From Nonomuraea candida (GTDB taxonomy: Bacteria > Actinomycetota > Actinomycetes > Streptosporangiales > Streptosporangiaceae), in contig NZ_JOAG01000019.1 of the NCBI RefSeq assembly GCF_000725485.1, positions 186,001 to 250,000 on the forward strand: 64,000 nt of DNA, read 5' to 3'. Under the pieces are notes generated by a model, which did no database searches, was not told the origin of the DNA, and saw only the letters and a program-made list of their open reading frames with translations. Both the position numbers and the translations under genes were made by a program. Shown in pieces: positions 32,421-41,336 of the stretch (positions are counted from its first letter, which is position 1; each line of letters opens with the position of its first letter).

Positions 32421-32819
32421 ATGCGTCTGCTGCCGCACCCCGCCACGGAGGACATCGAGCTCACCGAGGTCCTGCGCGCGCTGTCCGACCCCGTGCGCCT
32501 GCAGATCGCCCTCCGCCTGTCCGTCGCCGGCGAGATGAACTGCACCACCGCGGGCGACGACCTCGGCGTGCACAAGTCGACCGCCTCGCACCACTACCGC
32601 ACGCTGCGCGAGGCCGGCGTGGTCCTCACCAAGCAGGAGGGCAGGCTGAAGTACATGAGCCTGCGCCGCGCCGACCTGGAGACCCGCTTCCCGGGGCTGC
32701 TCGACGCGGTCCTGTCCGCCGCGGCCCTCCACGAGGCCCAGGCCGCCCGCGACCAGCGAGTCGCCGCGGACGCCCCGGCCGGGCGGCCGAGCGGTGTCGA
32801 AGCCCATGCCCCGGTCTGA
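32421..32819 (+). CDS. ArsR-family transcriptional repressor
   Basis: 132 residues from ATG 32421 (TTG 32415 also possible; GGAGGT at 32404). Winged helix: LTEVLRALSDPVRLQIALRLSV, then TTAGDDLGVHKSTASHHYRTLREAGVV and the wing KQEGRLKYMSLRR. No CxC metal site is evident, so it probably senses an organic ligand exported by the divergent MFS pump. Its 3' end overlaps the hrpB start. Confidence 0.87.
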   Translation: MRLLPHPATEDIELTEVLRALSDPVRLQIALRLSVAGEMNCTTAGDDLGVHKSTASHHYRTLREAGVVLTKQEGRLKYMSLRRADLETRFPGLLDAVLSAAALHEAQAARDQRVAADAPAGRPSGVEAHAPV

Positions 32820-35298
32820 CGACGGGCTGCCCATCAGGCACGTCCTGCCCGGCCTGCTCGCCACCCTCGACCGCCACGGCAGCGCGGTCCTGACCGCGCC
32901 GCCCGGCACCGGCAAGACCACGGTGGTCCCCCTGGCCCTGGCCGAGGCGGGCCTGCGGGTGCTGGTGGCCGAGCCGCGCCGCCTGGCCGTGCGCGCGGCG
33001 GCCCGCCGCATGGGCGTCAGCTACACGATCAGGGGCGAACGCCACACCGGCGCGAACCCCATGGTCGAGGTCGTCACGACCGGCGTGCTGCTCCAGCGGC
33101 TCCAGCGCGACCAGGAGCTGGCCGGGGTCGACGCGGTCGTGCTCGACGAGTGCCACGAACGCCACCTCGACGCCGACACGGCCCTGGCCTTCCTGCTCGA
33201 CGTACGCGACACGCTCCGCCCCGACCTGCGCCTGCTGGCCACCTCCGCCACCGCCGACGCGGGCCCGTGGTCCGCGCTGATCGGCGGCCCCGTCGTCGCG
33301 GCCACCGGCGCCACCCACCCGGTGGAGACGATCTGGGCCCCGCCGCCGCGCCCGGTCGCCCCGCCGCACGGCCTGCGCGTCGATCCCGCCCTGCTGTCGC
33401 ATGTGGCCTCGGTGGTGCGCAGGGCGCTCGCCGAACGGGACGGCGACGTGCTCTGCTTCCTGCCCGGCGTGGCCGAGATCGGCCGGGTGGCCGCGATGCT
33501 GGCGGGCGACGTGGCGCACGTGCTCCAGGTGCACGGCCAGGCCCCGCCGCACGTCCAGGACGCCGTGCTGACCCCGGGCGCGGCCCGCCGGGTGGTGCTG
33601 GCCACGTCGGTCGCCGAGTCGAGCCTGACCGTGCCCGGCGTGCGCGTGGTGGTGGACGCCGGGCTGGCCCGCGAGCCGCGTACCGACCACGCCCGCGGCC
33701 TCGGCTCCCTCACCACGGTCAGGGTCTCGAAGGCGTCGGCCGCCCAGCGCGCCGGCCGGGCGGGCCGCGAGGCCCCCGGCACCGTCTACCGCTGCTGGGC
33801 GGCGGCCGACCACGAGCGGCTGGCCGAGCACGCCCGCCCGGAGATCGCGCTCGCCGACCTGACGGGCTTCGCGCTGCAGGCCGCCTGCTGGGGCGTCCCG
33901 GACGCCGCGGGCCTGGCCCTGCTGGACCCGCCGCCGCCGGCCGCGATGTCGGCCGCCACCCGCACCCTGGAGCTCCTCGGCGCGCTCGACGGCGGCAGGG
34001 TGACCGGGCGCGGGCGGCGGATGGCACTGGCCGGGGTGCACCCGCGCCTGGCCAGGGTCCTGCTGGACCTCGGGCCCGAGGCGGCCGACGTGGTGGCGTT
34101 GCTGTCGGAGCAGCTGCCCCGCGAGTCGCCCGACGACCTGGTGGAGGTCTGGCGCGCGGCCCGCCGCGGCGGCACCGGCTTCGCCGCCCGCTGGCGCCAG
34201 GAGGCCGCCCGCCTGCGCCGTACGGCGGCCCAGGCCGGCCCCGCCGAGCGGAAACCGCCCGCCACCGGCACCCAGCGCCCCGGCGGCACGGAACCGGGCG
34301 ACCCCGGGCCGCCCGGTGACCGGCACCCGCCCGGTGACCGGCGTCTGTCCGGTGACGCGCTGGCGGGGATGGCGGTGGCGCTGGCGTTCCCCGAGCGGGT
34401 GGCGCGCAGGCGCGGCGGCGGCTACCTCATGGCCTCGGGCACCCAGGCCCAGCTCGCCGAGAACTCCAAGCTCCGTACCGCCGAATGGCTGGCCGTCGCG
34501 ATCGCCGACCGTCCCACCGGCTCGGCCTCGGCCCGCGTCAGGCAGGCCGTCGTCATCGACGAGGCCACCGCGCGGGCGGCGGCGGGCACCACGACCGAGG
34601 ACGAGGTCACCTGGCGGGTCCCGCCGGGCGAGCGCCGCGGCGACGTGTCGGCCCGCAGGGTGGAGCGCCTGGGCGCGATCGAGCTGTCGTCCGCCCCGCT
34701 CAAGGACGCCGACGTCCGCCCGGCCATCCTGTACGGCCTGCGCACGGAAGACGTCCTGACCTGGACGAGACCCGCCAGGGAGCTGCGTGACCGCCTGGCC
34801 TTCTGCCACCGCGCGATCGGCGCCCCCTGGCCGCCGATGGACGACCTCGCCGGCCTGGCCGACCAGTGGCTGGAGCCGGAGCTGTCCAGGGCCCGCCGCC
34901 GCGCCGACCTGGAACGCATCGACGTCGCGACCGCGCTGCGACGGCTGATCCCGTGGAGCGAGCGCCTCGACGTGACGGCTCCCGAGCGCATCGAGGTGCC
35001 CAGCGGCTCCAGCGTCCGGCTGGACTACTCCGACGAGAGCGGGCAGCCGGTGCTGGCGGTGAAGCTGCAGGAGCTGTTCGGCTGGCAGGAGACGCCGCGC
35101 ATCGCGGGCGTGCCGGTGCTGGTGCACCTGCTCTCCCCGGCGGGCCGGCCGCTGGCGGTGACGGCGGACCTGGCCTCGTTCTGGCGGGACGGCTACCGTT
35201 CCGTACGCGCGGAGATGCGTGGCCGCTACCCCCGGCATCCCTGGCCGGAGGACCCGCTCACCGCGCCGCCCACCCGCCGTACGAAAGGAAGACGATGA
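32806..35298 (+). CDS. hrpB: ATP-dependent helicase HrpB
   Basis: 830 residues from ATG 32806; GTG 32794 would add four residues. Motifs of a DEAH-type helicase in order: APPGTGKTT (I), EPRRLAVRAAARRM (Ia), VVLDECHERHL (II, DECH), ATSATAD (III), AQRAGRAGRE (VI). The HrpB C-terminal domain (SSVRLDYSDESGQPVLAVKLQELFGWQETPRI) is intact. A low-complexity PGDR-type linker at about 503-520 comes from short DNA repeats. The cellular role of HrpB is poorly known; it probably remodels RNA. It overlaps arsR upstream and the next gene by ATGA. Confidence 0.92.
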   Translation: MPRSDDGLPIRHVLPGLLATLDRHGSAVLTAPPGTGKTTVVPLALAEAGLRVLVAEPRRLAVRAAARRMGVSYTIRGERHTGANPMVEVVTTGVLLQRLQRDQELAGVDAVVLDECHERHLDADTALAFLLDVRDTLRPDLRLLATSATADAGPWSALIGGPVVAATGATHPVETIWAPPPRPVAPPHGLRVDPALLSHVASVVRRALAERDGDVLCFLPGVAEIGRVAAMLAGDVAHVLQVHGQAPPHVQDAVLTPGAARRVVLATSVAESSLTVPGVRVVVDAGLAREPRTDHARGLGSLTTVRVSKASAAQRAGRAGREAPGTVYRCWAAADHERLAEHARPEIALADLTGFALQAACWGVPDAAGLALLDPPPPAAMSAATRTLELLGALDGGRVTGRGRRMALAGVHPRLARVLLDLGPEAADVVALLSEQLPRESPDDLVEVWRAARRGGTGFAARWRQEAARLRRTAAQAGPAERKPPATGTQRPGGTEPGDPGPPGDRHPPGDRRLSGDALAGMAVALAFPERVARRRGGGYLMASGTQAQLAENSKLRTAEWLAVAIADRPTGSASARVRQAVVIDEATARAAAGTTTEDEVTWRVPPGERRGDVSARRVERLGAIELSSAPLKDADVRPAILYGLRTEDVLTWTRPARELRDRLAFCHRAIGAPWPPMDDLAGLADQWLEPELSRARRRADLERIDVATALRRLIPWSERLDVTAPERIEVPSGSSVRLDYSDESGQPVLAVKLQELFGWQETPRIAGVPVLVHLLSPAGRPLAVTADLASFWRDGYRSVRAEMRGRYPRHPWPEDPLTAPPTRRTKGRR

Positions 35299-35930
35299 GC
35301 GACTGGCAGGCCGTGGCCGCCCACGACAACGCGCAGTGGTGCGACGCGATGTGCCGCGCCCACGGCAGGCCGGGCACGTTCACCGACCGCGCCTGGACCA
35401 ACCCCGTCAGGACCCCGCCCCTCTACCCCGACGCCGTCACGCTCTCGCCGGCGGCGACGGCGGCCGACGTCCTCGACCACATCGACGCGGGCCCGGGCGC
35501 CTCGGTGAAGGACAGCTTCGCCACGCTCGACCTGCCGGGCTTCGAGGTGCTGTTCGAGGCGTGGTGGCTGCACCGCGACGCCCCGGAGCGGGCGGAGGCC
35601 ACGTGGGAGGTGGTCAGGGACGAGGCCGCGCTCGCCCGCTGGGAGGCGGCGTGCGGCGTGGCCGACCTGTTCCGCCCGGCGCTCCTCGAGGAGGTCACGG
35701 TCGTGCACGCGCCGGCCGAGGGCTGCGGCGCGGTCCTGACGGCGACGGGCCCGGCGGTGGGCGTGTCCAACGTGTTCGGCGACCCCGACGTCGCCTGGCC
35801 GGGGGTGCTGGCGATGGCGGCCGAGTTGTTCCCCGGCCGCCCCCTGGTCGGCTACGAGAGCGACCCCGAGCCCGCGCTCCGCCACGGCTTCACGACCACG
35901 GGCCCGCTGCGCGTCTGGCTCAAGAGCTGA
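35295..35930 (+). CDS. Conserved hypothetical protein coupled to hrpB
   Basis: 211 residues, ATG overlapping the hrpB stop (ATGA). Contains FEVLFEAWWLHRD, an acidic mid-part and GVSNVFGDPDVAWPGVLAMAAELFPGRPLVGYESD near the end, which reads like a globular alpha/beta protein. I recognise no named family and no catalytic motif. Its stop codon begins a six-copy repeat. Confidence 0.7.
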   Translation: MSDWQAVAAHDNAQWCDAMCRAHGRPGTFTDRAWTNPVRTPPLYPDAVTLSPAATAADVLDHIDAGPGASVKDSFATLDLPGFEVLFEAWWLHRDAPERAEATWEVVRDEAALARWEAACGVADLFRPALLEEVTVVHAPAEGCGAVLTATGPAVGVSNVFGDPDVAWPGVLAMAAELFPGRPLVGYESDPEPALRHGFTTTGPLRVWLKS

Positions 35931-36040
35931 GGTCCCGGCTCAAGAGCTGACGTCGCCCGGCTCAAGCGCTGACGTCCCGGCTCAAGCGCTGACGTCGCCC
36001 GGCTCAAGAGCTGGCGTCCCGGCTCAAGCGCTGAGGTCGG
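35917..36040. repeat. Six-copy 20/22-bp tandem repeat containing the upstream stop codon
   Basis: GGCTCAAGMGCTGA-type units start at 35917, 35937, 35959, 35979, 36001 and 36021, with periods alternating 20, 22, 20, 22, 20. The first copy is the coding end of the preceding gene (Leu-Lys-Ser-stop); later copies restate it downstream with small changes. Confidence 0.93.
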
Positions 36041-36084
36041 CCAGTGCCACCCCCCGTTCAGCGCACCGGGGCTCGGGCTCGGGC

Positions 36085-37263
36085 TCAGGACGTGAGGTCG
36101 TCCAGGGTCGGGTTCTCGATGACGGGATGGCGCTCGCCCCCCACCCCCGCGTCCTTGAACCCGCTGGAGGTGGCGATGCAGACGACGGGCCCGTCGAAGT
36201 CGCGCCGCAGCCTGCGGTGCCCGGCCAGCCCGGCCGCCCCCGACAGCTCCTGCCACAGCCCCGCCCTGCCCAGCTCCCGCTGCGCCCGCCGCATCTCCTC
36301 GTCGGTCACGAGCACCGCCTCGCCGCCGCTGTCGCGCACGGCGGCGACCCCCCGGTGCCCGCCGACCGTCCCGGCCAGCGAGTACGCGTCCGTGGGCCCC
36401 AGCTCGACGATCGCGGCGGGCGCGCCGGCGGCCAGCGCCTTGGCGTGCGGCCCGCCGGCGGCCGTCTCGCAGGAGAACATCCGCGGAGCCTTCTCCGTCA
36501 GCCCGAGCAGCCGCAGCTCCGCGAACCCCTTCCACACCCCGTAGAGCAGCTCGGCGTAGCCGGTGGGCACGAAGACGGCCGCGGGCACCTCGCCGAGCTG
36601 CAGGAACACCTCGTACGCGATCGTCTTGTACCCCTCGGGCCCGAACGGGTGCCCGGTGTGCGTGACGGTCTGGTTGCTGACCGGGTGGTAGCCGAGCCGC
36701 TCCACCACCTCCCGCAGCAGCGGCCAGCGCTTCTCGCCGGGCATGGAGACGACCTTGGCGCCGTACGCCCGCACGAACGCCTGCACCGCGGGCGGCGACT
36801 GCGCCGAGGTCAGCACGATCGCCCGCAGCCCGGCGCGGGCGGCGTAGGCGGCGGCCGAGGCGCCGTGGTTGCCCGAGGAGGCCACGACCACGCCGGGCGC
36901 GCCGGCGGCGACGGCGGCGCTCACGGCGACGCGGTTGAGCCGGTCCTTGTGCGACCAGGTCGGGTTGCGCGACTCGTCCTTGACGTAGACGTCGCCGACC
37001 CGCACCAGCGGGGTGCCGCCCTCGCCCAGCGTGGGCGCGTCGAGCGGCGGCAGCAGCGGCGACCACCGCGCCAGGTCCGGCCCGGGCTCCTGGGCGAACA
37101 GCTCCCGGTCCACCTTCGCGTAGTCGTAGACCACCTCCAAGGGGTAGGCGATCTCGTCGGTGCTGGTCTTGGGGCAGCCCCGCGTCAGCGGCGGGAACAA
37201 GGGGAACTCGGCCGAGGGGTCGCCCAGGGAGCGCTGGCGGAGGGCAAGCGAAGGTCCGTTCAC
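36085..37263 (-). CDS. PLP-dependent threonine synthase-like enzyme
   Basis: 392 residues from GTG 37263, with AGGG at the right distance. The PLP lysine is in SRNPTWSHKDRLNRVAVS, the phosphate loop region in VVASSGNHGASAAAYAARAGL. The N-terminal half (LVRVGDVYVKDES) is typical of the threonine synthase/diaminopropionate ammonia-lyase branch of fold type II. In this branch activities vary (threonine synthase, threonine dehydratase, others), so thrC is not assigned. Divergent from an amidase. Confidence 0.82.
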   Translation of the reverse strand: MNGPSLALRQRSLGDPSAEFPLFPPLTRGCPKTSTDEIAYPLEVVYDYAKVDRELFAQEPGPDLARWSPLLPPLDAPTLGEGGTPLVRVGDVYVKDESRNPTWSHKDRLNRVAVSAAVAAGAPGVVVASSGNHGASAAAYAARAGLRAIVLTSAQSPPAVQAFVRAYGAKVVSMPGEKRWPLLREVVERLGYHPVSNQTVTHTGHPFGPEGYKTIAYEVFLQLGEVPAAVFVPTGYAELLYGVWKGFAELRLLGLTEKAPRMFSCETAAGGPHAKALAAGAPAAIVELGPTDAYSLAGTVGGHRGVAAVRDSGGEAVLVTDEEMRRAQRELGRAGLWQELSGAAGLAGHRRLRRDFDGPVVCIATSSGFKDAGVGGERHPVIENPTLDDLTS

Positions 37264-37291
37264 GTGAATCGACCCTAGCGACCTCGCAACG

Positions 37292-38857
37292 ATGAGTGAA
37301 AACCTGCACACTCTAGTCATGGTGTGGGCAGGCAGGTCCGCCATCGAGATCGCGACGGCCGTGCGGAACGGCGAGGTCAAGGCCACGACCGTCGTCGAGG
37401 AGCACCTCCACGTCATCTCGGCGCGGGATCCCGGGATCGGGGCCTTCAGGCGGGTCAGGGAGCAGGCCGTGGACGAGGCGCGGCTGCTGCAGCGGCGGCG
37501 CGACCTGGCCGAGCTGCCCCTGGCCGGCGTGCCGGTGGCGGTCAAGGACAACCTCGAGGTGGCCGGCGAGGCCACGCGCGGCGGCTCGGCGGCCACCTCC
37601 GGCGCGCCGGCGGCCGAGGACCACGTGACGGTGGCGCGGCTGCGGGCGGCGGGGGCGGTGGTCGTCGGGCTGACGAACCTGCCGGAGCTGGGGCTGGTGG
37701 CCTTCGGCGACAGCCCGTACGGCACCGTACGCAACCCCTGGGACCTCTCGCGCACCTCCGGCGGCTCGTCGGCGGGCAGCGCGGCGGCCGTGGCGGCGGG
37801 CATGGTGCCGCTGGCGCTCGGCAACGACGGCATGGGCTCCCTGCGCATCCCGGGGGCGTGCTGCGGCGTGCTCGCCATCAAGCCGGGCCTCGGCCTGGTG
37901 CCCCCGCCGGCGGACGACTGGGACGGGCTCACCGAGAACGGCCCGCTGGCCACGACCGTCGCCGACCTCGCGCTCGCGCTGTCCGTGCTGGCCGCCGACC
38001 CGACGCTGGCCGAGTCGTGGCGCGGCGGGCGGCGCGTCGAGCCGCCGCCGCGCATGCTGCGCTCGGTGTGGGCGGACGACGACCAGGTGTGGGAGCCGCA
38101 GCCGCCGACCGTCAGCCCGGAGCCGTTCGACCTGCGGGTGGCCTTCGCACCACAACCGCTGCCGGCGGGGCTGCGGATGGACAGGGAGTTCAGGGCCGCG
38201 GTACGCGCCGCGGCCGAGACGCTGCGCGTGGCCGGGCACACGGTGGTGGAGCACGAGCGCCGGCTGCCCGCCTGGCTCGGCCTGTCCACGATCGCGACCT
38301 GGCTGACCCGCGCCGCCACCTCCGCCGACACCCTCGGCCGGCCCCGCCCCGGCCCGGGAACCCCTGCGGACGGCCCGATCCCACCGCCCGGACCCGGCAC
38401 GAACCCGCCCGGGCGCGGGCGTGGCGCGGGCGTGGGTGGCGGGCTGGAGCGGCGCACCAGGGCGCTGGCGCGCGCCGGCCGGGTGCTGCGCGCGCTCAGC
38501 CTGGACGGCGCGCGCGGCCGGGAGCGCTGGCGCGGCTACGGCGCCGACCAGTGGTTCGGCCGGGCCGACGCGCTCGTCATGCCCGCGCTGGCCGCGATCC
38601 CGCCGCGCGCCGACCGCTGGGGCGAGCGCGGCTTCCTGCGCAACGCCTGGACGAACGTCGGCTACGCCCCCGCCACCGGCGCCTGGAACATGTGCGGCTG
38701 GCCCGCGATGACCGTCCCCATGGCCACCCACTCCACCGCGCTGCCGATCGGCGTGCAGCTCATCGCCCCGCCCGGCGGCGAGCCCCACCTGCTGGGCCTG
38801 GCGGCGCAGCTCCAGGCCGCCCACCCGCCGCTCCGGCCACCCGGCTTCTCCTTCTAG
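37292..38857 (+). CDS. Amidase (amidase signature family)
   Basis: 521 residues from ATG 37292; ATG 37319 is an equally plausible start because homology begins at WAGRSAIEIATAVRNGEV. Catalytic Lys in GVPVAVKDNLEV, cis-Ser in RTSGGSSAGSAAAVAAG and nucleophile Ser in GMGSLRIPGACCG form the Ser-Ser-Lys triad. The usual GGSIRIPA is here GMGSLRIPG, a small departure. A Pro/Gly-rich insert (about 350-385) breaks the middle. Hydrolyses an amide of unknown identity. Confidence 0.88.
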   Translation: MSENLHTLVMVWAGRSAIEIATAVRNGEVKATTVVEEHLHVISARDPGIGAFRRVREQAVDEARLLQRRRDLAELPLAGVPVAVKDNLEVAGEATRGGSAATSGAPAAEDHVTVARLRAAGAVVVGLTNLPELGLVAFGDSPYGTVRNPWDLSRTSGGSSAGSAAAVAAGMVPLALGNDGMGSLRIPGACCGVLAIKPGLGLVPPPADDWDGLTENGPLATTVADLALALSVLAADPTLAESWRGGRRVEPPPRMLRSVWADDDQVWEPQPPTVSPEPFDLRVAFAPQPLPAGLRMDREFRAAVRAAAETLRVAGHTVVEHERRLPAWLGLSTIATWLTRAATSADTLGRPRPGPGTPADGPIPPPGPGTNPPGRGRGAGVGGGLERRTRALARAGRVLRALSLDGARGRERWRGYGADQWFGRADALVMPALAAIPPRADRWGERGFLRNAWTNVGYAPATGAWNMCGWPAMTVPMATHSTALPIGVQLIAPPGGEPHLLGLAAQLQAAHPPLRPPGFSF

Positions 38858-38944
38858 GCCACCGACCCCGAGCACCGATTCGGAGCAGTGATCGGGAGCA
38901 CTGGCCCTGGGGTTTGTCGGCCGGGCCCCCTAAGGTCTCGTGCC

Positions 38945-40294
38945 ATGATCCAACCCTCAGACCTGACCGCCCTGCGCGCCAAGCTGCCGGCCGCGTCCCC
39001 GGCCAACGCCTGGAAGGCCGTCCGGCGGCTCGCGCTGGGCGGCCGGGGCGACGACGTGCTCACCCTGGCCGCCGACTACGCCGAGATCGCCCGGCCCGGC
39101 ACGGACAAGCTGGTCAAGCTCTGGTCCGAGGCGCTCGACCGCGACGGCTTCGCGGAGCGCGTGCTGGCGCCGGCGTTCGCCGCGGAGGGGCGTACCGAGC
39201 TGGAGCTGCGCAAGCAGGGCTCGCTCACGGGGCTGCGGCACCTGACGATGCTCGAAAGCCTGACCCTCGACCGCTGCAGGAGCCTGACGGACCTGTCGGA
39301 GCTGTCCGCGCTGACCGGGCTGCGCGTGCTGAACCTGGACGGCTGCGCGGCCCTCACCGACCTGACGCCGCTGGCCGCGCTCACCGGGCTCACGGCGCTG
39401 CTCCTGCCCAACTGCCGCCAGGTGAGCGACGTCTCCCCGCTCCTCGCCCTGCACCGCCTGCGCCGGCTCGACCTGCGCGGCTCGGCGGTGGCGAGCGTCG
39501 CGGGGTTCGGCGACGCGTTCCCCGCCCTCGAAGAGCTCGACCTGAGCGGCTGCCGGTTCGTCGAGGACGTACGCGGCCTGTCCGGGCTGCGCCGGCTGAG
39601 AGAGCTGGACCTGAGCCGTACCAAGATCACCAGCCTGGAGGGGCTGCACGACCTCGGCGCGGTCACCAAGCTGAGCCTGCACAGCACCCGCCTGACCGGT
39701 CTCGACGGCATCGGCGTCATGACGGCGCTGGAGACGCTCTGGCTCGGCGGCAGCACGAAGGTGAAGAGCCTCGACGGCCTGGGCCACCACCCCCGCCTCA
39801 CGTCTCTCGGCCTGCCGCCCGCCGGGCTCCCCGACCTGCGCCCGCTGTCGCGGCTGCCCGCGCTGGAACGGCTGACCATCGACAGGGACCAGCGGCTCAC
39901 CTCGCTCGACGGGCTCGAAGGGCACCCGTCGCTGCGGGAGGTCGAGCTGGTCTACGCGGAGGACCTGCGTGACTTCTCCGCGCTCGCCCGCATGCCCGCC
40001 CTGCGCGTGCTGACCCTCCAGGGAATGGACCGGCTCGCCGACCTCACCCCGTTCTCGGGGCTGCTCCACCTGGAGGAGCTCCACATCGCCTGCACCGATC
40101 TGCGCGCCTTCGGCGACCTCGACCGGCTGCCCGCCCTGCGCAAGCTGGAGTTCTACGACTGCCGCGAACTGAGCGACCTGGGCGCGGCGCTCACGTTCCC
40201 CTCGCTCAAGGAGGTCTGCGTGAACGCCTGCCCCGCCCTGCCGCGCGACCTCGTCGCGGACCTGAAGGCCCGGAGCCTGTTCACCCAGTGGTGA
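38945..40294 (+). CDS. Leucine-rich repeat protein
   Basis: 449 residues. After about 90 helical residues, some 14 irregular LRR units run to the end, with the LxxLxLDGCxxLTDLxPL pattern typical of bacterial and TIR-NBS-like LRRs. No signal peptide, membrane helix or catalytic domain. Intracellular LRR proteins usually bind other proteins; the partner is unknown. TAAGGT eight bases before ATG may be a -10 box for a leaderless transcript. Confidence 0.88.
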   Translation: MIQPSDLTALRAKLPAASPANAWKAVRRLALGGRGDDVLTLAADYAEIARPGTDKLVKLWSEALDRDGFAERVLAPAFAAEGRTELELRKQGSLTGLRHLTMLESLTLDRCRSLTDLSELSALTGLRVLNLDGCAALTDLTPLAALTGLTALLLPNCRQVSDVSPLLALHRLRRLDLRGSAVASVAGFGDAFPALEELDLSGCRFVEDVRGLSGLRRLRELDLSRTKITSLEGLHDLGAVTKLSLHSTRLTGLDGIGVMTALETLWLGGSTKVKSLDGLGHHPRLTSLGLPPAGLPDLRPLSRLPALERLTIDRDQRLTSLDGLEGHPSLREVELVYAEDLRDFSALARMPALRVLTLQGMDRLADLTPFSGLLHLEELHIACTDLRAFGDLDRLPALRKLEFYDCRELSDLGAALTFPSLKEVCVNACPALPRDLVADLKARSLFTQW

Positions 40295-40311
40295 GGCTCC
40301 GGGCCCCGCGC

Positions 40312-41157
40312 TCAGTGGCCGACCGGGTGCCAGACGGTCTTGGTCTCCAGGAAGCGCGTCATGCGGCCGGTCCCCGGATCGGCCGCCCAGTCCTCCTTGG
40401 CGGGCCGCAGGACCCGCTTGAGGTTCTCGGCCGCCTCCTGCTCGCAGCGCAGCGCCAGGTCGGCGTCGGTGACGCCGGTCAGGTCGAGGCCGTTGACGTC
40501 CATGTGCGCCGCCAGCCAGGGGGCCAGCTCGGCCTGCTGACCGGTGAGGATGTTGACGACCCCGCCGGGCAGGTCGGACGTGGCCAGCACCTCGGCCAGG
40601 GTGATCGCGGCCAGCGGCGCCGGCTCGGAGGCCACCACGACGCAGGTGTTGCCGGTCACGATCACCGGCGCGACCACCGAGACCAGCCCGAGCAGCGGGT
40701 CGGCGGGCGCCACCACGGCCACCACGCCGGTCGGCTCGGGGGTGGACAGGTTGAAGTAGGGCCCGGCCACCGGGTTGGCCGCGCCGCGCACGGCGGTGAT
40801 CTTGTCGGACCAGCCGGCGTACCAGACCAGCCGGTCCACCGTCGCGTCCACCTGCTCCAGCGCGGCGCGCTTGCCGCCGCCCAGCTCGTCGGCGAACTGC
40901 GCGCGCCGCCCCTCCAGCATCTCGGCGACGCGGTAGAGGATCTGCCCCCTGTTGTACGGCGTCGCGCCCGACCAGCCGGGGAACGCCTTGCGCGCGGCCA
41001 CCACGGCGTCACGGGCGTCCTTGCGCGAGGCCCGTGAGGCGTTGGCGACGAACTCGCCCTTGGCCGAGGTCACGGGGTAGGACCTTCCACTCTCCGAGCG
41101 CGGGAACGCCCCTCCGATGTACAGCTTGTAGGTCTTCTTGACGGACAACCTACTCAT
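40312..41157 (-). CDS. Truncated aldehyde dehydrogenase-family protein lacking the catalytic half
   Basis: 281 residues, against about 480 for a full enzyme. It aligns with the cofactor-binding part (KLYIGGAFPRSESGRSYPV through TGVVAVVAPADPLLGLV and LPGGVVNILTG) but ends before the nucleophilic Cys and the oligomerisation domain; the PWNF motif is replaced by APAD. GGAGG precedes ATG 41157. As third gene after deoC and a full dehydrogenase it may be a pseudoenzyme partner; this trio recurs in actinomycetes, so it is not simple decay. Confidence 0.82.
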   Translation of the reverse strand: MSRLSVKKTYKLYIGGAFPRSESGRSYPVTSAKGEFVANASRASRKDARDAVVAARKAFPGWSGATPYNRGQILYRVAEMLEGRRAQFADELGGGKRAALEQVDATVDRLVWYAGWSDKITAVRGAANPVAGPYFNLSTPEPTGVVAVVAPADPLLGLVSVVAPVIVTGNTCVVVASEPAPLAAITLAEVLATSDLPGGVVNILTGQQAELAPWLAAHMDVNGLDLTGVTDADLALRCEQEAAENLKRVLRPAKEDWAADPGTGRMTRFLETKTVWHPVGH

Positions 41158-41336
41158 CGCCCCGACCCCTCCACGTGGACTCCTGCGACATCTGCACCGG
41201 CACGAAGACCTGGTGGCAGCGGCTCACGCCGCAGCGGTGGGCGTACCAGCCGGTGCGGACGGGGCGGCCGGCCCTGGCGAAGGCGTGCCCCCTGGTGGCC
41301 TGGGCCCGCCGCTGCCCGCGGCGGGACCGGCGGTGC

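Noticed and set aside
32626..35238. Minus-strand open frame of 870 codons opposite hrpB
   Set aside because: Same shadow pattern; the plus strand has a complete helicase.
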